Shown in pieces: positions 25,795 through 33,910 of a stretch of DNA of 64,000 bases (the first letter of the stretch is position 1; the number at the start of each line of letters is the position of its first letter). Made by a program: the position numbers and the translations under genes. This DNA comes from Clostridium septicum. GTDB taxonomy: Bacteria; Bacillota; Clostridia; Clostridiales; Clostridiaceae. The DNA is taken from positions 2,852,001 through 2,916,000 of the forward strand of contig NZ_CP023671.1 of NCBI RefSeq assembly GCF_003606265.1, written 5' to 3'. The notes beneath the pieces were generated by a model. That model was not told the origin of the DNA, made no database searches, and worked only from the letters and a program-made list of their open reading frames with translations.

Positions 25795-27228
25795 ATGATT
25801 GATGAAGAAGAATTTATTGAAAGTCTTTATGATGAAGCTAATGAACAGTTGAAAGAAATTTATAAGGAGCAGAAAAATATTAGAAATGAACTTTTAAAGG
25901 AAATAGCAATGGTTATGCTTACTTATACTATTATTGATGGAGTAATGAGTATAGGGAAGAGCGATAAGGATAAATATTATAAAAAGATGTCTGTTTTAAT
26001 TTTAAATGGTCATAAGAATATTTGTAAGAATCAGATTAATGTAATTAATGATATTCTTAGTTCTACGGTTAATAAAACTTTTAATTTTTATAACTATAAT
26101 GCCAATTTAAAAGATGTTAAGAAGATTGTGAAAGATAATTTTAAAGGTAAACATTTTTCGAAAAGAGTTTGGGAAAATGAGCAGGAAACAGCTAAATATC
26201 TTCATAAGCAAATTAATGCTTTTCTTAATGGAAAAGTAAATGTAAATCAAATAAAAAAAGAAGTAGAAAAAACTTATAATACTGGTGCTTATAATACAAA
26301 AAGACTTGTAGAAACAGAAGTAAATAGATCTTCTGCTAATGCATTTGATATATTCTGTAAAGAAACAGGGGTTAAAAAAGTAAGGTATAATGCAACTTTA
26401 GATAGTAGGTTATGTTCTGATTGTGGGCAATACCATGATAGAGTGTTTGATTTTAAAGGTAAGATAGAAATTCCAAAACATCCATTATGCAGATGTTTCT
26501 ATACTATTGAAGATGATGAGAGTATTTTAGATAAAACTGATTATATGTCCAGTAGGTTCGTTCCACAATTTGGAGAAGAAAGAGAATTTAAACTGGGAAA
26601 CTTATCGATAAATGAAAAAAGAGTATCTAATAGTAGATTTAACATGTGGACGGATATTGATGCAACAAAGAAAAATAAAGCAGTAAGATTATATGAAAAA
26701 AAACTTAAAAATATTAAAAGTGGATTACCTGCATGGTTTGAACTGCCAAGAGTGTCAATTATAAATTTCGAAAAAAATGGTTTACCTCAAAATGCTATTG
26801 GAGGTTATAAGCGAGAAGTTAATACAGTATTTATAAATAGTAAGTATGATACAGATTCTAAGATATCAAAATATTTAAAAAGCAAAGAAGGTTATTTTGC
26901 AAGCGTAGAATCAAACTCTCCACTTCTGCATGAATTAGGACATAAATATCATTATGATTTAGTGGAATTAATTGAAAATCAAAAAGGAGTGGGTTATAAT
27001 AATGCTAAAGAAATGTTTGATAATGGAATTCAGAATTATATCTTAAGTAAATCTTCAATGCCTAATAGGTTTATTGAAAACCAATTAAGTGGATATGCAG
27101 CAGATAGTTATATTGGGATTAATAGGGTTAATGAAATTATTGCAGAATATTTCAGTGTTAAAGGAAATATCAAAACAGAATTAGTTCAATTTATAGAAGC
27201 GTATATAAAAGGAGTTGAAAAATCGTGA
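25795..27228 (+). CDS. MuF-domain minor head protein with C-terminal zincin-like domain (candidate polymorphic toxin)
   Basis: A 477-aa protein; ATG 25795 is preferred over TTG 25789, which overlaps the portal gene. Residues 1-245 are the SPP1 gp7/Mu F head morphogenesis region, ending in the signature RLCSDCGQYHDRVF and HPLCRCFY. Beyond this lies about 230 residues not needed for that family. They include SPLLHELGHKYHYDL (HELGH at 379-383) and VNEIIAEYFSVK (Glu451 a likely third zinc ligand), as in zincin peptidases. A MuF domain fused to a variable C-terminal enzyme is the design of temperate-phage polymorphic toxins. Proteolytic activity is inferred from motif only. Confidence 0.82.
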   Translation: MIDEEEFIESLYDEANEQLKEIYKEQKNIRNELLKEIAMVMLTYTIIDGVMSIGKSDKDKYYKKMSVLILNGHKNICKNQINVINDILSSTVNKTFNFYNYNANLKDVKKIVKDNFKGKHFSKRVWENEQETAKYLHKQINAFLNGKVNVNQIKKEVEKTYNTGAYNTKRLVETEVNRSSANAFDIFCKETGVKKVRYNATLDSRLCSDCGQYHDRVFDFKGKIEIPKHPLCRCFYTIEDDESILDKTDYMSSRFVPQFGEEREFKLGNLSINEKRVSNSRFNMWTDIDATKKNKAVRLYEKKLKNIKSGLPAWFELPRVSIINFEKNGLPQNAIGGYKREVNTVFINSKYDTDSKISKYLKSKEGYFASVESNSPLLHELGHKYHYDLVELIENQKGVGYNNAKEMFDNGIQNYILSKSSMPNRFIENQLSGYAADSYIGINRVNEIIAEYFSVKGNIKTELVQFIEAYIKGVEKS

Positions 27229-27428
27229 TGATTGTGGACAAAAGACATGAAACAACGCGTAAATTAACAAAGATATTTGAACCATACATTATTATGGGGA
27301 ATGCTGGTGATTATTTAGAGGCTACAATAAGAGAAGATGCGCCACAAAACGTAAAAGATGCTCATAAAGAATATATTAAAATAACAAATGAAATATTAAG
27401 AGATAAAGCAAATTCACCATTTGCTTAA
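27225..27428 (+). CDS. Small protein overlapping the MuF-zincin gene (possible immunity factor)
   Basis: A 67-aa protein with GTG 27225 overlapping the MuF stop by four bases (ATG 27228 is an alternative); GGAG lies about ten bases upstream. The product (KRHETTRKLTKIFEPYIIMG then YLEATIREDAPQNVKDAHKEY) is compact and helical. Immunity genes of polymorphic toxins are typically small and immediately downstream, so this is a candidate. It could equally be an unrelated conserved phage head protein. Confidence 0.55.
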   Translation: MMIVDKRHETTRKLTKIFEPYIIMGNAGDYLEATIREDAPQNVKDAHKEYIKITNEILRDKANSPFA

Positions 27429-27432
27429 TTAG

Positions 27433-27464
27433 GCACTTACTTAGTTAAAAGTAGGTGCTTTTAT
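27433..27464 (+). terminator. Terminator-like hairpin after the MuF gene pair
   Basis: GCACTTAC at 27433-27440 pairs with GTAGGTGC at 27451-27458, followed by TTTTATT. The same stem sequence recurs at 33863-33881. Confidence 0.65.
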
Positions 27465-27493
27465 TATGCTTAAAACTAAGGAGGAAAAGAGAA

Positions 27494-27802
27494 GTGAAAA
27501 AGTTATTTATATCTCAACCAATGAGGGGTCTTACAGATGAAGAAATTTTAAAAACAAGGGAAGAAATTCGTATTAAAGCAGAAAAAACTATAGGAGAACC
27601 AATAGAGTTAATAGATTCTTTCATATCGAAATATCCAGGAGAAGTTAACAAGTCAATTCCAGTATGGTATCTAGGAAAATCTATACAGCTTTTAAGTCAA
27701 GCTGATATTGCTTATTTTGGTGGAGATTGGAGAAATGCAAGAGGTTGTAAAATTGAACATGAAGTAGCTGTTCAATATGGAATTAATAGGATAGAAGATT
27801 AG
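27494..27802 (+). CDS. DUF4406/nucleoside 2-deoxyribosyltransferase-like protein
   Basis: A 102-aa protein. Start GTG 27494 is set by AAGGAGG at 27478-27484. It begins MKKLFISQPMRGLTDEEI, the signature of DUF4406 proteins, a fold related to nucleoside deoxyribosyltransferases. The GGDWRNARGCKIEHEVA region carries the expected acidic active-site-like residues. It lies among head genes but looks metabolic, so it is probably cargo with a nucleotide-related role. Confidence 0.78.
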   Translation: MKKLFISQPMRGLTDEEILKTREEIRIKAEKTIGEPIELIDSFISKYPGEVNKSIPVWYLGKSIQLLSQADIAYFGGDWRNARGCKIEHEVAVQYGINRIED

Positions 27803-27816
27803 AGGAGAAACATTAA

Positions 27817-28080
27817 ATGAATGAAAAAGAATTTTTAGAATGGTGTAAACAGGAAGTATGTAACTATACTAATAAGCATTTGGATAAAACTGATAAGAAG
27901 GAAATTACAACAGATGATGTATTTATGGTGTGGAGCTGTAAAACTCTTCAAAACAATAAAGCTTTATTAAGTACTACTTTATTTGATGGAATGTATTACG
28001 AGTGTACTTACAATGGGGACAAGAAAGAAATGTATGTAGATGCTTATAAAAAGTGGGAAAACTACAAAGTTGAAAAATAA
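27817..28080 (+). CDS. DUF6275-like phage protein (87 aa)
   Basis: ATG 27817 with AGAGGAG upstream. The pattern DVFMVWSCKTLQNNKALLST then GMYYECTYNGDKKEMYVDAY matches small phage proteins of the DUF6275 type, as I recall it. Function unknown. A terminator follows, so this and the previous gene form a small unit. Confidence 0.65.
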   Translation: MNEKEFLEWCKQEVCNYTNKHLDKTDKKEITTDDVFMVWSCKTLQNNKALLSTTLFDGMYYECTYNGDKKEMYVDAYKKWENYKVEK

Positions 28081-28083
28081 TTA

Positions 28084-28107
28084 AGTCTTAGGAAACTAAG
28101 GCTTTTT
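28084..28107 (+). terminator. Intrinsic terminator after the DUF6275-like gene
   Basis: AGTCTTAG and CTAAGGCT pair (one G-U) around a GAAA loop, followed by five T residues. Confidence 0.8.
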
Positions 28108-28220
28108 ATATTATTTATTAATACGTCTTGTGTGCATTTTGTGTGCAAGGGGTGTTATTACTAAGTTAAATAATTTTGTGTCACAAGGCTTATATGGGTT
28201 TGTGGGATAAGGAGGAGTAT

Positions 28221-28856
28221 ATGTTAAAGAAAGAATTATTAAAATTAATTGAAAAAGCGGGTGATGATGAAAATATAGATTCGTTACTAGAAAATAGTAA
28301 TTTAGCTAAGTCACTACAAATTAGTGGACTTACCTTAGAGGCCTTTAAGGAAAAAATAAAAAGTGATAAAGATTTTAAAGCTTTTCTTGATAGTGAAAAT
28401 GATAAATATCATAGCAAAGCTTTAAAAACTTGGAGGGAAAACAATTTAGAAAAGGAGCTTGAACCTTTTATTAAGGAAAAGTATCCGGATTTAATAACTG
28501 ATCCAACTCAAAAGAAAATCTTAGAACTTGAGAAAAAATTAGCTGATGAACAAAAAGCTAATGCAAGAAAAGATTTATTAAATGAAGCTATGAAATATGC
28601 TAAAGATAAGAAATTGCCGGCAAGCATTATTGAAAAATGTTTAGGTGATGATTTTGATAAAACTAAAGAAGTTTTAGATTCTATCGCGGAGGATTGGTCA
28701 AAGAGTCTTGAAGCTATAGCTACAGAGAAGATGAAACAGTCTAGTTATATACCAGGTAATAATTCAGATGGAAAGCCAATGAGTATTGGTGCTGCAATAG
28801 CAGCTCAAATAAATAATACAAGTTCAGCTCCAAGTGATCCTTGGACTACTAAATAA
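28221..28856 (+). CDS. Capsid scaffolding protein (DUF4355-like)
   Basis: A 211-aa acidic, helical protein. ATG 28221 follows AAGGAGGAG; the preceding open sequence has no RBS. The central coiled coil (KKILELEKKLADEQKANARKD) and the position just before the decoration and major capsid genes match scaffolding proteins of the DUF4355 family. It would guide capsid assembly and then leave the prohead. Confidence 0.82.
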   Translation: MLKKELLKLIEKAGDDENIDSLLENSNLAKSLQISGLTLEAFKEKIKSDKDFKAFLDSENDKYHSKALKTWRENNLEKELEPFIKEKYPDLITDPTQKKILELEKKLADEQKANARKDLLNEAMKYAKDKKLPASIIEKCLGDDFDKTKEVLDSIAEDWSKSLEAIATEKMKQSSYIPGNNSDGKPMSIGAAIAAQINNTSSAPSDPWTTK

Positions 28857-28870
28857 AGGGAGGAATTTTT

Positions 28871-29242
28871 ATGTATTTTAAAAAACAAACTTATGAAAAT
28901 GATATGGAGATATTAGTTACTCAATCTAATCTTATAACTTTTACTTCTACAGTTAAATCAACAAGCATTAAGCCTAATGAAAATGGAAGAAAACTAGTTA
29001 AAGCAGGAACTTTAATAGATGCTGAAGGAACAGTTGTAACCCAAACTGGTGGAGAGGGTTCTGAAACACTAACTACTACACCAGCAGGTGTTTTATATAA
29101 AACAGTAGATGTTACAAATGGGGATATGCCATGTAGCTTAGTTGTTGAAGGGTATTTAAGAAAAGATAGAGTGCTTGATGGATTTTCAGAAAAAGCTATT
29201 GAAACTATAAAATCTACATTAGTAAAAATAACATTTAGATAA
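28871..29242 (+). CDS. Head decoration-like protein (123 aa)
   Basis: A beta-rich 123-aa protein between scaffold and major capsid genes, with GGGAGG before its ATG. The pattern NGRKLVKAGTLIDAEGTVV then TTTPAGVLYKTVDVTNGD resembles head decoration proteins that reinforce capsids. Assignment is by context and overall pattern. Confidence 0.7.
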   Translation: MYFKKQTYENDMEILVTQSNLITFTSTVKSTSIKPNENGRKLVKAGTLIDAEGTVVTQTGGEGSETLTTTPAGVLYKTVDVTNGDMPCSLVVEGYLRKDRVLDGFSEKAIETIKSTLVKITFR

Positions 29243-29260
29243 TAAAGGGAGGATTAAATA

Positions 29261-30286
29261 ATGCCAAGGTTAGAAGAAGTTTTCAGTACAAAAGAATTAA
29301 TTAATTATTATAAAGATAGAAAGGTTGTTCCTATGTTAGGGGATTCACTTTTCCCAGAGAGAAAAATTCAAGATATTGAATTTGATATGATTTTAGGAAG
29401 AGGTGGCATACCAGTATCAGCTTCAGTGCATGCTTTAGATACACAAACTGAACTAGCATCTAGAGAAGCTATTAATAAAGGTGTTGCATCATTAGCTTTA
29501 ATTAAAAGACAGATAAAAATTACAGAAAAAGAAATTATAAAAATAAATAATCCTAGAACTAATGCGGAATTAGAGTCAACCCTTTTAGAATTATATAAAG
29601 ATGCTGATAAAATGGTTGAAGCTATAAAAGTTAGAGTTGAAGCGATGAGAATGGAACTTTTAAGTTCAGGTAAGATTAGGATTGAGGAAAATGGAGTCAA
29701 AGTAACTATGGATTATGGATTCCTTCCTGTAAACAAAAAAACTTTCAATTGGTCAGATACTGAGACATCTAAACCGCTTGATGATTTAGAAACTTTAGCA
29801 GCTGCTGTGGAGGGTTCTTCAGGATCAAGACCAGTTAGAGCTTTAACATCTAGAAAAATAGTTAATAAAATACGTTCAAATAAATCTGTTAGAGAAGCAG
29901 TTCATGGTATTAATTCAGCTAAAACTGTAACTTTAAGTCAATTAAATGATTTATTAGAAGAATTAGATTTACCTAGATTTGTGGTTAATGAAGGAAAATA
30001 TAAAGTTGAAAAAGCAAAAGGGTTTGATACTAAGAGATATTTTCCTGAGAATGTAATATCAATGTTTGGTCCTGAAGTGTTAGGGGAAACAATTTATGGA
30101 TTAACAGCCGAAGAAGTTAAATTAATAGGAGATTCAAAGATGGAAGAAGCTTTAATGATAGGTAATATATTTGCTGGAACATATTCTTCAATAGATCCAG
30201 TTGGTGAATTTACTAAAGCAGCTGCAACTGCATTACCATCTTGTCCTACTGCTGAAGAAATAGGAATTGCTACTATAACGCTTTAG
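29261..30286 (+). CDS. Major capsid protein (capsid E family)
   Basis: A 341-aa HK97-fold major capsid protein of the lambda gpE type. Family features include MLGDSLFPERKIQDIEFDMI near the N-terminus, a long helical spine with IKITEKEIIKINN, and PVRALTSRKIVNKIRSN. It forms the icosahedral shell. AAGGGAGG lies eight bases before the ATG. No cleavable delta domain is apparent, consistent with the separate scaffold gene. Confidence 0.92.
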   Translation: MPRLEEVFSTKELINYYKDRKVVPMLGDSLFPERKIQDIEFDMILGRGGIPVSASVHALDTQTELASREAINKGVASLALIKRQIKITEKEIIKINNPRTNAELESTLLELYKDADKMVEAIKVRVEAMRMELLSSGKIRIEENGVKVTMDYGFLPVNKKTFNWSDTETSKPLDDLETLAAAVEGSSGSRPVRALTSRKIVNKIRSNKSVREAVHGINSAKTVTLSQLNDLLEELDLPRFVVNEGKYKVEKAKGFDTKRYFPENVISMFGPEVLGETIYGLTAEEVKLIGDSKMEEALMIGNIFAGTYSSIDPVGEFTKAAATALPSCPTAEEIGIATITL

Positions 30287-30335
30287 TATATTGGGACAAT
30301 ATTACATAATTATAAATTAGAGAATGGAGGTAGTT

Positions 30336-30608
30336 ATGTTTACTAATGAAGATAGAGCAGTAGCTAAAATAAGGGGTTATCTAAATGTTATAGATAACCC
30401 TAAATGGACAAAGGAATATATTTTAAAGAATTATGGAGTTGCAGTTGAATTATTGATTGAAAAAGCTACTGAATTTAAAAAAATGAACGGGGTAAAATCC
30501 ATTAGTGAAGGGAATCAAAGTATGACTTTTACTGATGAAGGAAAGTGGACCATAACTGATGATATAAAAGAACTTTTACCTGATCCATTTATTAAACTTA
30601 TGGGGTGA
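30336..30608 (+). CDS. Head-tail connector protein (gp6/gp15-like)
   Basis: A 90-aa helical protein; ATG 30336 is chosen because GGAGG at 30326-30330 lies directly upstream. Location after the major capsid gene and the helical pattern (EDRAVAKIRGYLNVIDNP, EYILKNYGVAVELLIEKA) fit an adaptor that binds the portal. Confidence 0.72.
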   Translation: MFTNEDRAVAKIRGYLNVIDNPKWTKEYILKNYGVAVELLIEKATEFKKMNGVKSISEGNQSMTFTDEGKWTITDDIKELLPDPFIKLMG

Positions 30609-30612
30609 TGTA

Positions 30613-31023
30613 ATGGGTGTTTTGTTTAAGAATTCAGCTGTAACAATTTATAACAAGCATTATGATTTAACTAGCGATAGCTATAAATATCAAAGAAGAG
30701 TTATTAAAGATGTTAATTGGCAAGGAAAGACAACTGGTACTGTAAGCGATAAAGGTTTACTGCTTGCTGATAGTACACTTATTTTTATAGATAAGTTAGC
30801 TAACTATGTAGGCCCTAAAAGATTCGCTAATTTATCTGATATTGAAAGAATAAATTATTTTACATTAGCTCCAGGAGATAAAGTTGTAAAAGGTGAAATT
30901 GACTTTGAAATAACAGGTATTAAACCTTATAGAATAGCTGATTTGAAAAATGAATTTGATGATGTTATAGATATTAAATCTGTAAATCTATTAACTGATC
31001 ATATAGAAGTAGAGGGGGTATAG
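30613..31023 (+). CDS. Head-closure-like phage protein (136 aa)
   Basis: Beta-rich protein starting four bases after the connector gene, with GGTGATG as RBS. Position fits the stopper/head-closure slot. The pattern ITIYNKH-like strands and GDKVVKGEIDFEITGIKPYR support this. Sequence family not recognised with confidence. Confidence 0.6.
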   Translation: MGVLFKNSAVTIYNKHYDLTSDSYKYQRRVIKDVNWQGKTTGTVSDKGLLLADSTLIFIDKLANYVGPKRFANLSDIERINYFTLAPGDKVVKGEIDFEITGIKPYRIADLKNEFDDVIDIKSVNLLTDHIEVEGV

Positions 31024-31024
31024 T

Positions 31025-31384
31025 ATGGATGCTAAAGTTATATTAAAGATTAATGATGCTAAAAAAATTCTACTTAAGAGGTATTTAAATAAAAATGGTA
31101 AAGCTCAAATTAAATTTACTCAAGAGGTAGCTAAACAATGTAATAATTATATTCCATACAGAACAGGTAGATTGAAGGATATGATGATTAAATTACAGGC
31201 TAATAAAATTATATATAATGCTCCTTATGCTAGAAAGCAGTATTATTCTAACAGCGGTAACGGTAAACAAGGAAGTTCATTAGGAGGTCTTAGAGGTAAG
31301 CTTTGGGATAGAAGAATGTTTGCTGACAGAGGGGATAAAATAGTCCAAGCAATAGCTGAATTTGTAGGAGGTAGAAGTAAGTGA
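31025..31384 (+). CDS. Minor capsid/neck protein (HK97 gp10-like)
   Basis: A 119-aa basic protein. NNYIPYRTGRLKDMMIKLQANKIIYNAPYARKQY is split by the typical Pro-Tyr-Arg-Thr-Gly-Arg-Leu motif of gp10-like neck proteins, and LWDRRMFADRGDKI resembles minor capsid proteins. It links head and tail. Four-base overlap with the next gene. Confidence 0.75.
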   Translation: MDAKVILKINDAKKILLKRYLNKNGKAQIKFTQEVAKQCNNYIPYRTGRLKDMMIKLQANKIIYNAPYARKQYYSNSGNGKQGSSLGGLRGKLWDRRMFADRGDKIVQAIAEFVGGRSK

Positions 31385-31815
31385 TAATAGATAGCTTGAG
31401 AAACTATATAAAAAAATGTCCATGTTTAGATACATTTAATAATGCTATTAAAGTTAATGTCAACTATCTAGAACCTTATGCAGACACCTATTCCATAGAA
31501 GAAGTTCCTATAGAACCTATTGTAAAGAAATACGTTAATGGAGATAGTATAAGACAATACGCTTTTATATTTACATCTAGAAAGCCTTATGGGGTTGATG
31601 TGTTACAGAATATAGATAATAGCGGATTTTATGAAAAGTTTGCTGATTGGATTGAGGATAATAATAATAACAATTATATATTTCCATTGCTAGATAATAA
31701 GTTAGAACCGTTAGAAGTTAAGGTGACTAGTACTGGGTATGCTTTTGCAGTAACAGAAGATACTGCTCAATTCCAGATACAATTAAAATTAAAATATTTT
31801 AAGAAAGGAAAATGA
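31381..31815 (+). CDS. Minor capsid/tail terminator-like protein (144 aa)
   Basis: Starts at GTG 31381 inside the previous stop. Alpha-beta protein (YLEPYADTYSIEEVPIEPIV; YGVDVLQNIDN; EVKVTSTGYAFAVTEDTAQF). Order and length match the slot before the major tail protein, where tail terminators reside. Confidence 0.68.
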   Translation: MIIDSLRNYIKKCPCLDTFNNAIKVNVNYLEPYADTYSIEEVPIEPIVKKYVNGDSIRQYAFIFTSRKPYGVDVLQNIDNSGFYEKFADWIEDNNNNNYIFPLLDNKLEPLEVKVTSTGYAFAVTEDTAQFQIQLKLKYFKKGK

Positions 31816-31820
31816 TATAA

Positions 31821-32303
31821 ATGGCTATACGAAAAAGAAAAATTCAAGCTAACTATTTAAAGGTAGGTGAAACTTTTGAACTTTTAGGCACTGGGTTTAC
31901 AGAGCTTAATGAGAGTCCTAGTGCCCAGACTACATCTAAGAGGTATATAAATCAATCTAGTGCAAGTCAAAGTATTACTGGATATGAATGGAGTACAAGC
32001 TTTAATGCTGATCAAATAGCAAGTGAGAAAGCTATTGATCATATAAGAGATATAGGAGAAATGCAAAAGACAGGTGCTGATACAGAAACGGAATATTTAA
32101 TAGTAGACTTAGATAAACCTGATACAACTTCAGGATTTAGAGCTAGAAAATTTGATGTGGCTATTTCAGTCGATAGTTTTGATGACAATGATGGAGAATT
32201 AGGCATAAGTGGAAGTTTTTTAGGAATTAGTGATCCGGTAGAAGGAACTTTTGATACTGCTGCAAAGACATTTAAAAAAGGTTTTACACCTAAAACACTA
32301 TAG
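31821..32303 (+). CDS. Major tail tube protein
   Basis: A 160-aa beta-rich protein, first gene of the tail cluster. TGFTELNESPSAQTTSKRYI, SITGYEWSTSF and the acidic SVDSFDDNDGELGISGSF are typical of siphovirus tube proteins. It stacks as hexameric rings around the tape measure protein. The RBS (AAGGAAA) is moderate. Confidence 0.82.
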   Translation: MAIRKRKIQANYLKVGETFELLGTGFTELNESPSAQTTSKRYINQSSASQSITGYEWSTSFNADQIASEKAIDHIRDIGEMQKTGADTETEYLIVDLDKPDTTSGFRARKFDVAISVDSFDDNDGELGISGSFLGISDPVEGTFDTAAKTFKKGFTPKTL

Positions 32304-32315
32304 GAGGAATTTAAA

Positions 32316-32669
32316 GTGAAAATAAATGGCGTTGAATTAGAGGATTTAGATATTTATGATCTTGAAGTTGCTGAAAGATATGAAAAAGCTTTAGAAAATT
32401 TAACAGGGATTGAAGAAAAGGTTGCTAATAAAAAAAATAGTGAAAGTATTCGAATAATGTGCAATGCAGTTTTTAATATATTTAATACTATGTTTGGAGA
32501 AGGAACTGATAAAAAGGTTTTTGGTAAAAAGGTTAATTTATTGACTTGTATGTCAGCAATTGATGAATTAGTTGAGAAAACAAATGAGAAGAAGAAAGAA
32601 ATAAATAAATTTACATCTAAATATTCTCCTAATAGAGCTCAAAAGCGAGTTCAAAAACATACTAAATAG
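32316..32669 (+). CDS. Tail assembly chaperone, first protein (117 aa)
   Basis: GTG 32316 with TAGGAGG upstream. Acidic helical protein (MKINGVELEDLDIYDLEVAERYEKALENL is its N-terminal half in two segments). Position between tube and Gp15-like genes matches a gpG-type tail chaperone. The next gene begins just after its stop; a programmed frameshift to fuse them is not obvious because the second gene has its own start. Confidence 0.7.
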   Translation: MKINGVELEDLDIYDLEVAERYEKALENLTGIEEKVANKKNSESIRIMCNAVFNIFNTMFGEGTDKKVFGKKVNLLTCMSAIDELVEKTNEKKKEINKFTSKYSPNRAQKRVQKHTK

Positions 32670-32671
32670 TA

Positions 32672-33274
32672 ATGAACTTATTAATTGATTTAGCTCCAAT
32701 TACGGTAGATATAGATGGTATAGAGTATGGTATTAATTCAGATTTTCGCACATCTATTTTATTTGAACTTTTAATGCAAGATAATGAAATAAATGAAGAA
32801 TATAAAATCATTAATGCTTTAGAATTATATTATCCTGTAGTTCCAACTAATATAAATGAGGCTGTAGAAAAGATCTTGTGGTTCTACAGATGTGGTAAAG
32901 ATATTTCATATCAAAAGAGAAATGCTAAATGTAAAGGCGGTACTCAAATTTACAGTTTTGAACATGATGATGATTATATCTATAGTGCTTTTTTAGACCA
33001 ATATGGCGTAGATTTGCAGGATATAGACTATTTACATTGGTGGAAATTCAAGGCTATGTTTAAGAGTCTTAAGGAAGATAATGAGATAGTTAAAATAATG
33101 GGATATAGGTCCATTGATTTATCTAAGATTAAAGCTAAAGAGGAAAAGATGCATTATAGGAAAATGAAAGAACTATATAAAATACCTAAAAATATAAGTG
33201 CAAGTGAAGAAGCAAAACTGAAAAACATAGAAGAAGCACTTTTAAGTGGAAAGGATTTAATGAACTTATTGTGA
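32672..33274 (+). CDS. Gp15-family tail assembly chaperone
   Basis: A 200-aa protein of the bacteriophage Gp15 family: INSDFRTSILFELLMQDNEI, YYPVVPTNINEAVEKILWFY, and YIYSAFLDQYGVDL then DIDYLHWWKFKAMFKSL. It assists loading of tube subunits onto the tape measure. It begins two bases after the previous stop. Its end contains the -35 box of the lipoprotein gene promoter. Confidence 0.85.
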   Translation: MNLLIDLAPITVDIDGIEYGINSDFRTSILFELLMQDNEINEEYKIINALELYYPVVPTNINEAVEKILWFYRCGKDISYQKRNAKCKGGTQIYSFEHDDDYIYSAFLDQYGVDLQDIDYLHWWKFKAMFKSLKEDNEIVKIMGYRSIDLSKIKAKEEKMHYRKMKELYKIPKNISASEEAKLKNIEEALLSGKDLMNLL

Positions 33275-33297
33275 CATTATAATTATATTGCTATAAT
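33269..33297 (+). promoter_or_regulatory. Independent promoter of the lipoprotein gene
   Basis: TTGTGA at 33269-33274 and a perfect TATAAT at 33292-33297 are spaced 17 bp, inside the late tail operon. Such an internal promoter is expected for a gene expressed in the lysogen. Confidence 0.75.
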
Positions 33298-33326
33298 TAT
33301 GATTATAACAATATGGAGGTAATGAC

Positions 33327-33857
33327 ATGAAGAAAATATTAAGTATATTTCTGTTTTTAATTATATCTTTGGGTTTGGTTAGTTGTAAATCTGGAGAAGA
33401 TTTAAAGGCTAAAACTGATAAGGAAGTTATTAATAATTCTGATATTGATAAGAAAGAGAATATTAATGAAAAAGTTACATATAATGTTGATTGGGAAAAA
33501 TGTATACACGATACTAAAGCTGAATTTATTAATTCAGAACAATATAGTTATTTAAAAGATATTTATATTGAAGTATCTGGGGACAAGGTTACTTTTACAG
33601 CGGTTCTTGCTGATTCAACTGATAGTAAACTTGCTTTAGATTTAGCTGATAGTATTATAAGAAGATTCAATGCAAATGCACAATTACAAGATTCTTCAGT
33701 TAAAAGTTCAGGTAAGGATTATTTAGGTGGATTATATGATAATTATACTATATCTATAGGAATTGCTCCTTTGAGCGAAGTTAAGAATCAAAGTAAATGG
33801 TATATTTACGATGCTATAGAAAAAAAGGTTCATAGAGAACCAAAGTTACAAAAGTAG
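33327..33857 (+). CDS. Prophage lipoprotein (moron; possible superinfection exclusion)
   Basis: A 176-aa protein with signal peptide MKKILSIFLFLIISLGLVSC. The lipobox LVSC marks Cys20 as the lipidation site. A charged linker leads to a folded extracellular domain of about 125 residues. It has its own promoter upstream and terminator downstream and interrupts the chaperone-tape measure order, so it is cargo rather than virion structure. Phage lipoproteins anchored outside the cell can block DNA entry of related phages; that role is inferred. GGAGG precedes the ATG. Confidence 0.8.
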   Translation: MKKILSIFLFLIISLGLVSCKSGEDLKAKTDKEVINNSDIDKKENINEKVTYNVDWEKCIHDTKAEFINSEQYSYLKDIYIEVSGDKVTFTAVLADSTDSKLALDLADSIIRRFNANAQLQDSSVKSSGKDYLGGLYDNYTISIGIAPLSEVKNQSKWYIYDAIEKKVHREPKLQK

Positions 33858-33862
33858 ATTTG

Positions 33863-33888
33863 GCACTTACTTAGTAGGTGCTTTTTTT
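33863..33888 (+). terminator. Intrinsic terminator of the lipoprotein gene
   Basis: GCACTTAC at 33863-33870 pairs with GTAGGTGC at 33874-33881 across TTA, followed by seven T residues. Confidence 0.85.
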
Positions 33889-33910
33889 ATGTATAAATGA
33901 GGTGATTAAT

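Noticed and set aside
32640..32680. A programmed frameshift joining the two tail chaperone genes
   Set aside because: The second gene has its own ATG and no clear slippery heptamer with downstream structure was seen at the junction.
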